From the NCBI GenBank assembly GCA_017983515.1, contig JAGOBF010000004.1:143370-207369 (forward strand): a stretch of 64,000 nucleotides of DNA. The letters are read 5' to 3'. The translations under genes and the position numbers were made by a program. Positions within the stretch are counted from its first letter, which is position 1. Each line of letters opens with the position of its first letter. This document shows positions 63,906 to 64,000 of this stretch, in pieces. A model generated the notes under the pieces. The model was not told the DNA's origin. It saw nothing but the letters and a program-made list of their open reading frames with translations, and did not search any database. The DNA is from Promineifilum sp. Lineage in GTDB: Bacteria; Chloroflexota; Anaerolineae; Promineifilales; Promineifilaceae.

Positions 63906-64000
63906 ATGTTCCCCGCACGTATTCCCGGCCGTTGGGTCATCGTCGTCTGCCTGTTGGGATTGGCGACCATCCTCTATCTGCGCCTGATTCCATTTAGCTT
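63906..64000 (+). CDS. Start of a membrane protein, truncated by the window end
   Basis: An ATG 16 bases after the dehydratase stop opens a frame that stays open to the window edge. The first residues read MFPARIPGRWVIVVCLLGLA and then TILYLRLIP, a probable membrane helix. The rest is outside. In this setting a polymerase, ligase or flippase of the polysaccharide locus is plausible, but nothing more can be said. Confidence 0.6.
   Translation, partial: MFPARIPGRWVIVVCLLGLATILYLRLIPFS

Noticed and set aside
1..64000. CRISPR arrays, tRNA or rRNA genes, transposases, prophage genes
   Set aside because: Looked for direct-repeat/spacer patterns, TpsiC-arm words and transposase motifs; none were found that could be supported.

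Overview
The window is GC-rich and gene-dense, with almost no non-coding DNA beyond short intergenic gaps. Nearly all genes are bacterial housekeeping or envelope genes. The gene set fits a member of the Chloroflexota, perhaps the Anaerolineae/Ardenticatenia part, but this is inferred from gene content only because no rRNA or marker tree is available. Supporting points are a rod-shape and peptidoglycan set without outer-membrane genes, lipoproteins with lipoboxes, a complex I with two NuoM subunits, a b-delta fused ATP synthase stalk, and a three-gene cluster best known from Actinobacteria. No rRNA, tRNA, CRISPR array, prophage or transposase was recognised.

Layout. 1-5.4 kb: mreB-mreC-mreD and a class B PBP2 (rod-shape wall synthesis). 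5.4-7.6 kb: phosphomutase-like / DUF3090 / SCO1664-like kinase-fold trio, then a sirtuin and thioredoxin reductase. 9.5-13.1 kb: a secreted HExxH protein, an ABC exporter and an unlisted 55-residue membrane protein with its own promoter. 13.3-18.8 kb: enoyl-CoA hydratase, a CPBP-like membrane protein, an MFS transporter coupled to imidazolonepropionase, and a parvulin-type lipoprotein. 18.9-22.6 kb: glycosyltransferase, PhnD-like lipoprotein and an anchored protein with TPN-x-DGI repeats. 22.7-24.5 kb: lgt and a CDP-alcohol phosphatidyltransferase. 24.7-37.1 kb: a bioenergetic block on the minus strand, reading nuoA-H-J-K-L-M-M-N and then atpI-like, atpB, atpE and fused atpFH. The complex I peripheral arm and ATP synthase F1 head must be encoded elsewhere. 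37.3-45.4 kb: OmpR-type regulator, geranylgeranyl-reductase-like flavoprotein, large secreted amidase, 2-hydroxyacid dehydrogenase, IclR regulator and a KamA aminomutase. 45.6-50.7 kb: phosphotransferase, FtsX-type permease and its ATPase fused to two cyclic-nucleotide-binding domains. 50.8-57.3 kb: flavodoxin, PanD, P1 peptidase, DDAH-like enzyme, metzincin-like protease, Pcm, a VTE5/SEC59-like membrane enzyme and a PfkB kinase. 57.4-61.3 kb: an operon of two SPFH membrane proteins plus an unknown TPR-like protein. 61.5-64 kb: start of a surface polysaccharide locus.

Regulatory reading. Several genes have a sigma-A type -10 hexamer ending only 6-10 bases before the start codon and no Shine-Dalgarno sequence. 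This implies leaderless mRNAs alongside ordinary SD-led genes. A perfect FNR-type palindrome lies where a class II activator should sit upstream of the flavodoxin gene. Intergenic gaps, and one coding region, carry degenerate short repeats with a strict 7- or 9-base period, often as inverted arms.

The most unusual items are these periodic elements (one translated in frame inside the FtsX permease), the SPFH pair operon, the ABC-cNMP fusion, the domain inserted in Lgt, the split complex I / F0 block, and the small membrane protein at 12.9-13.1 kb.
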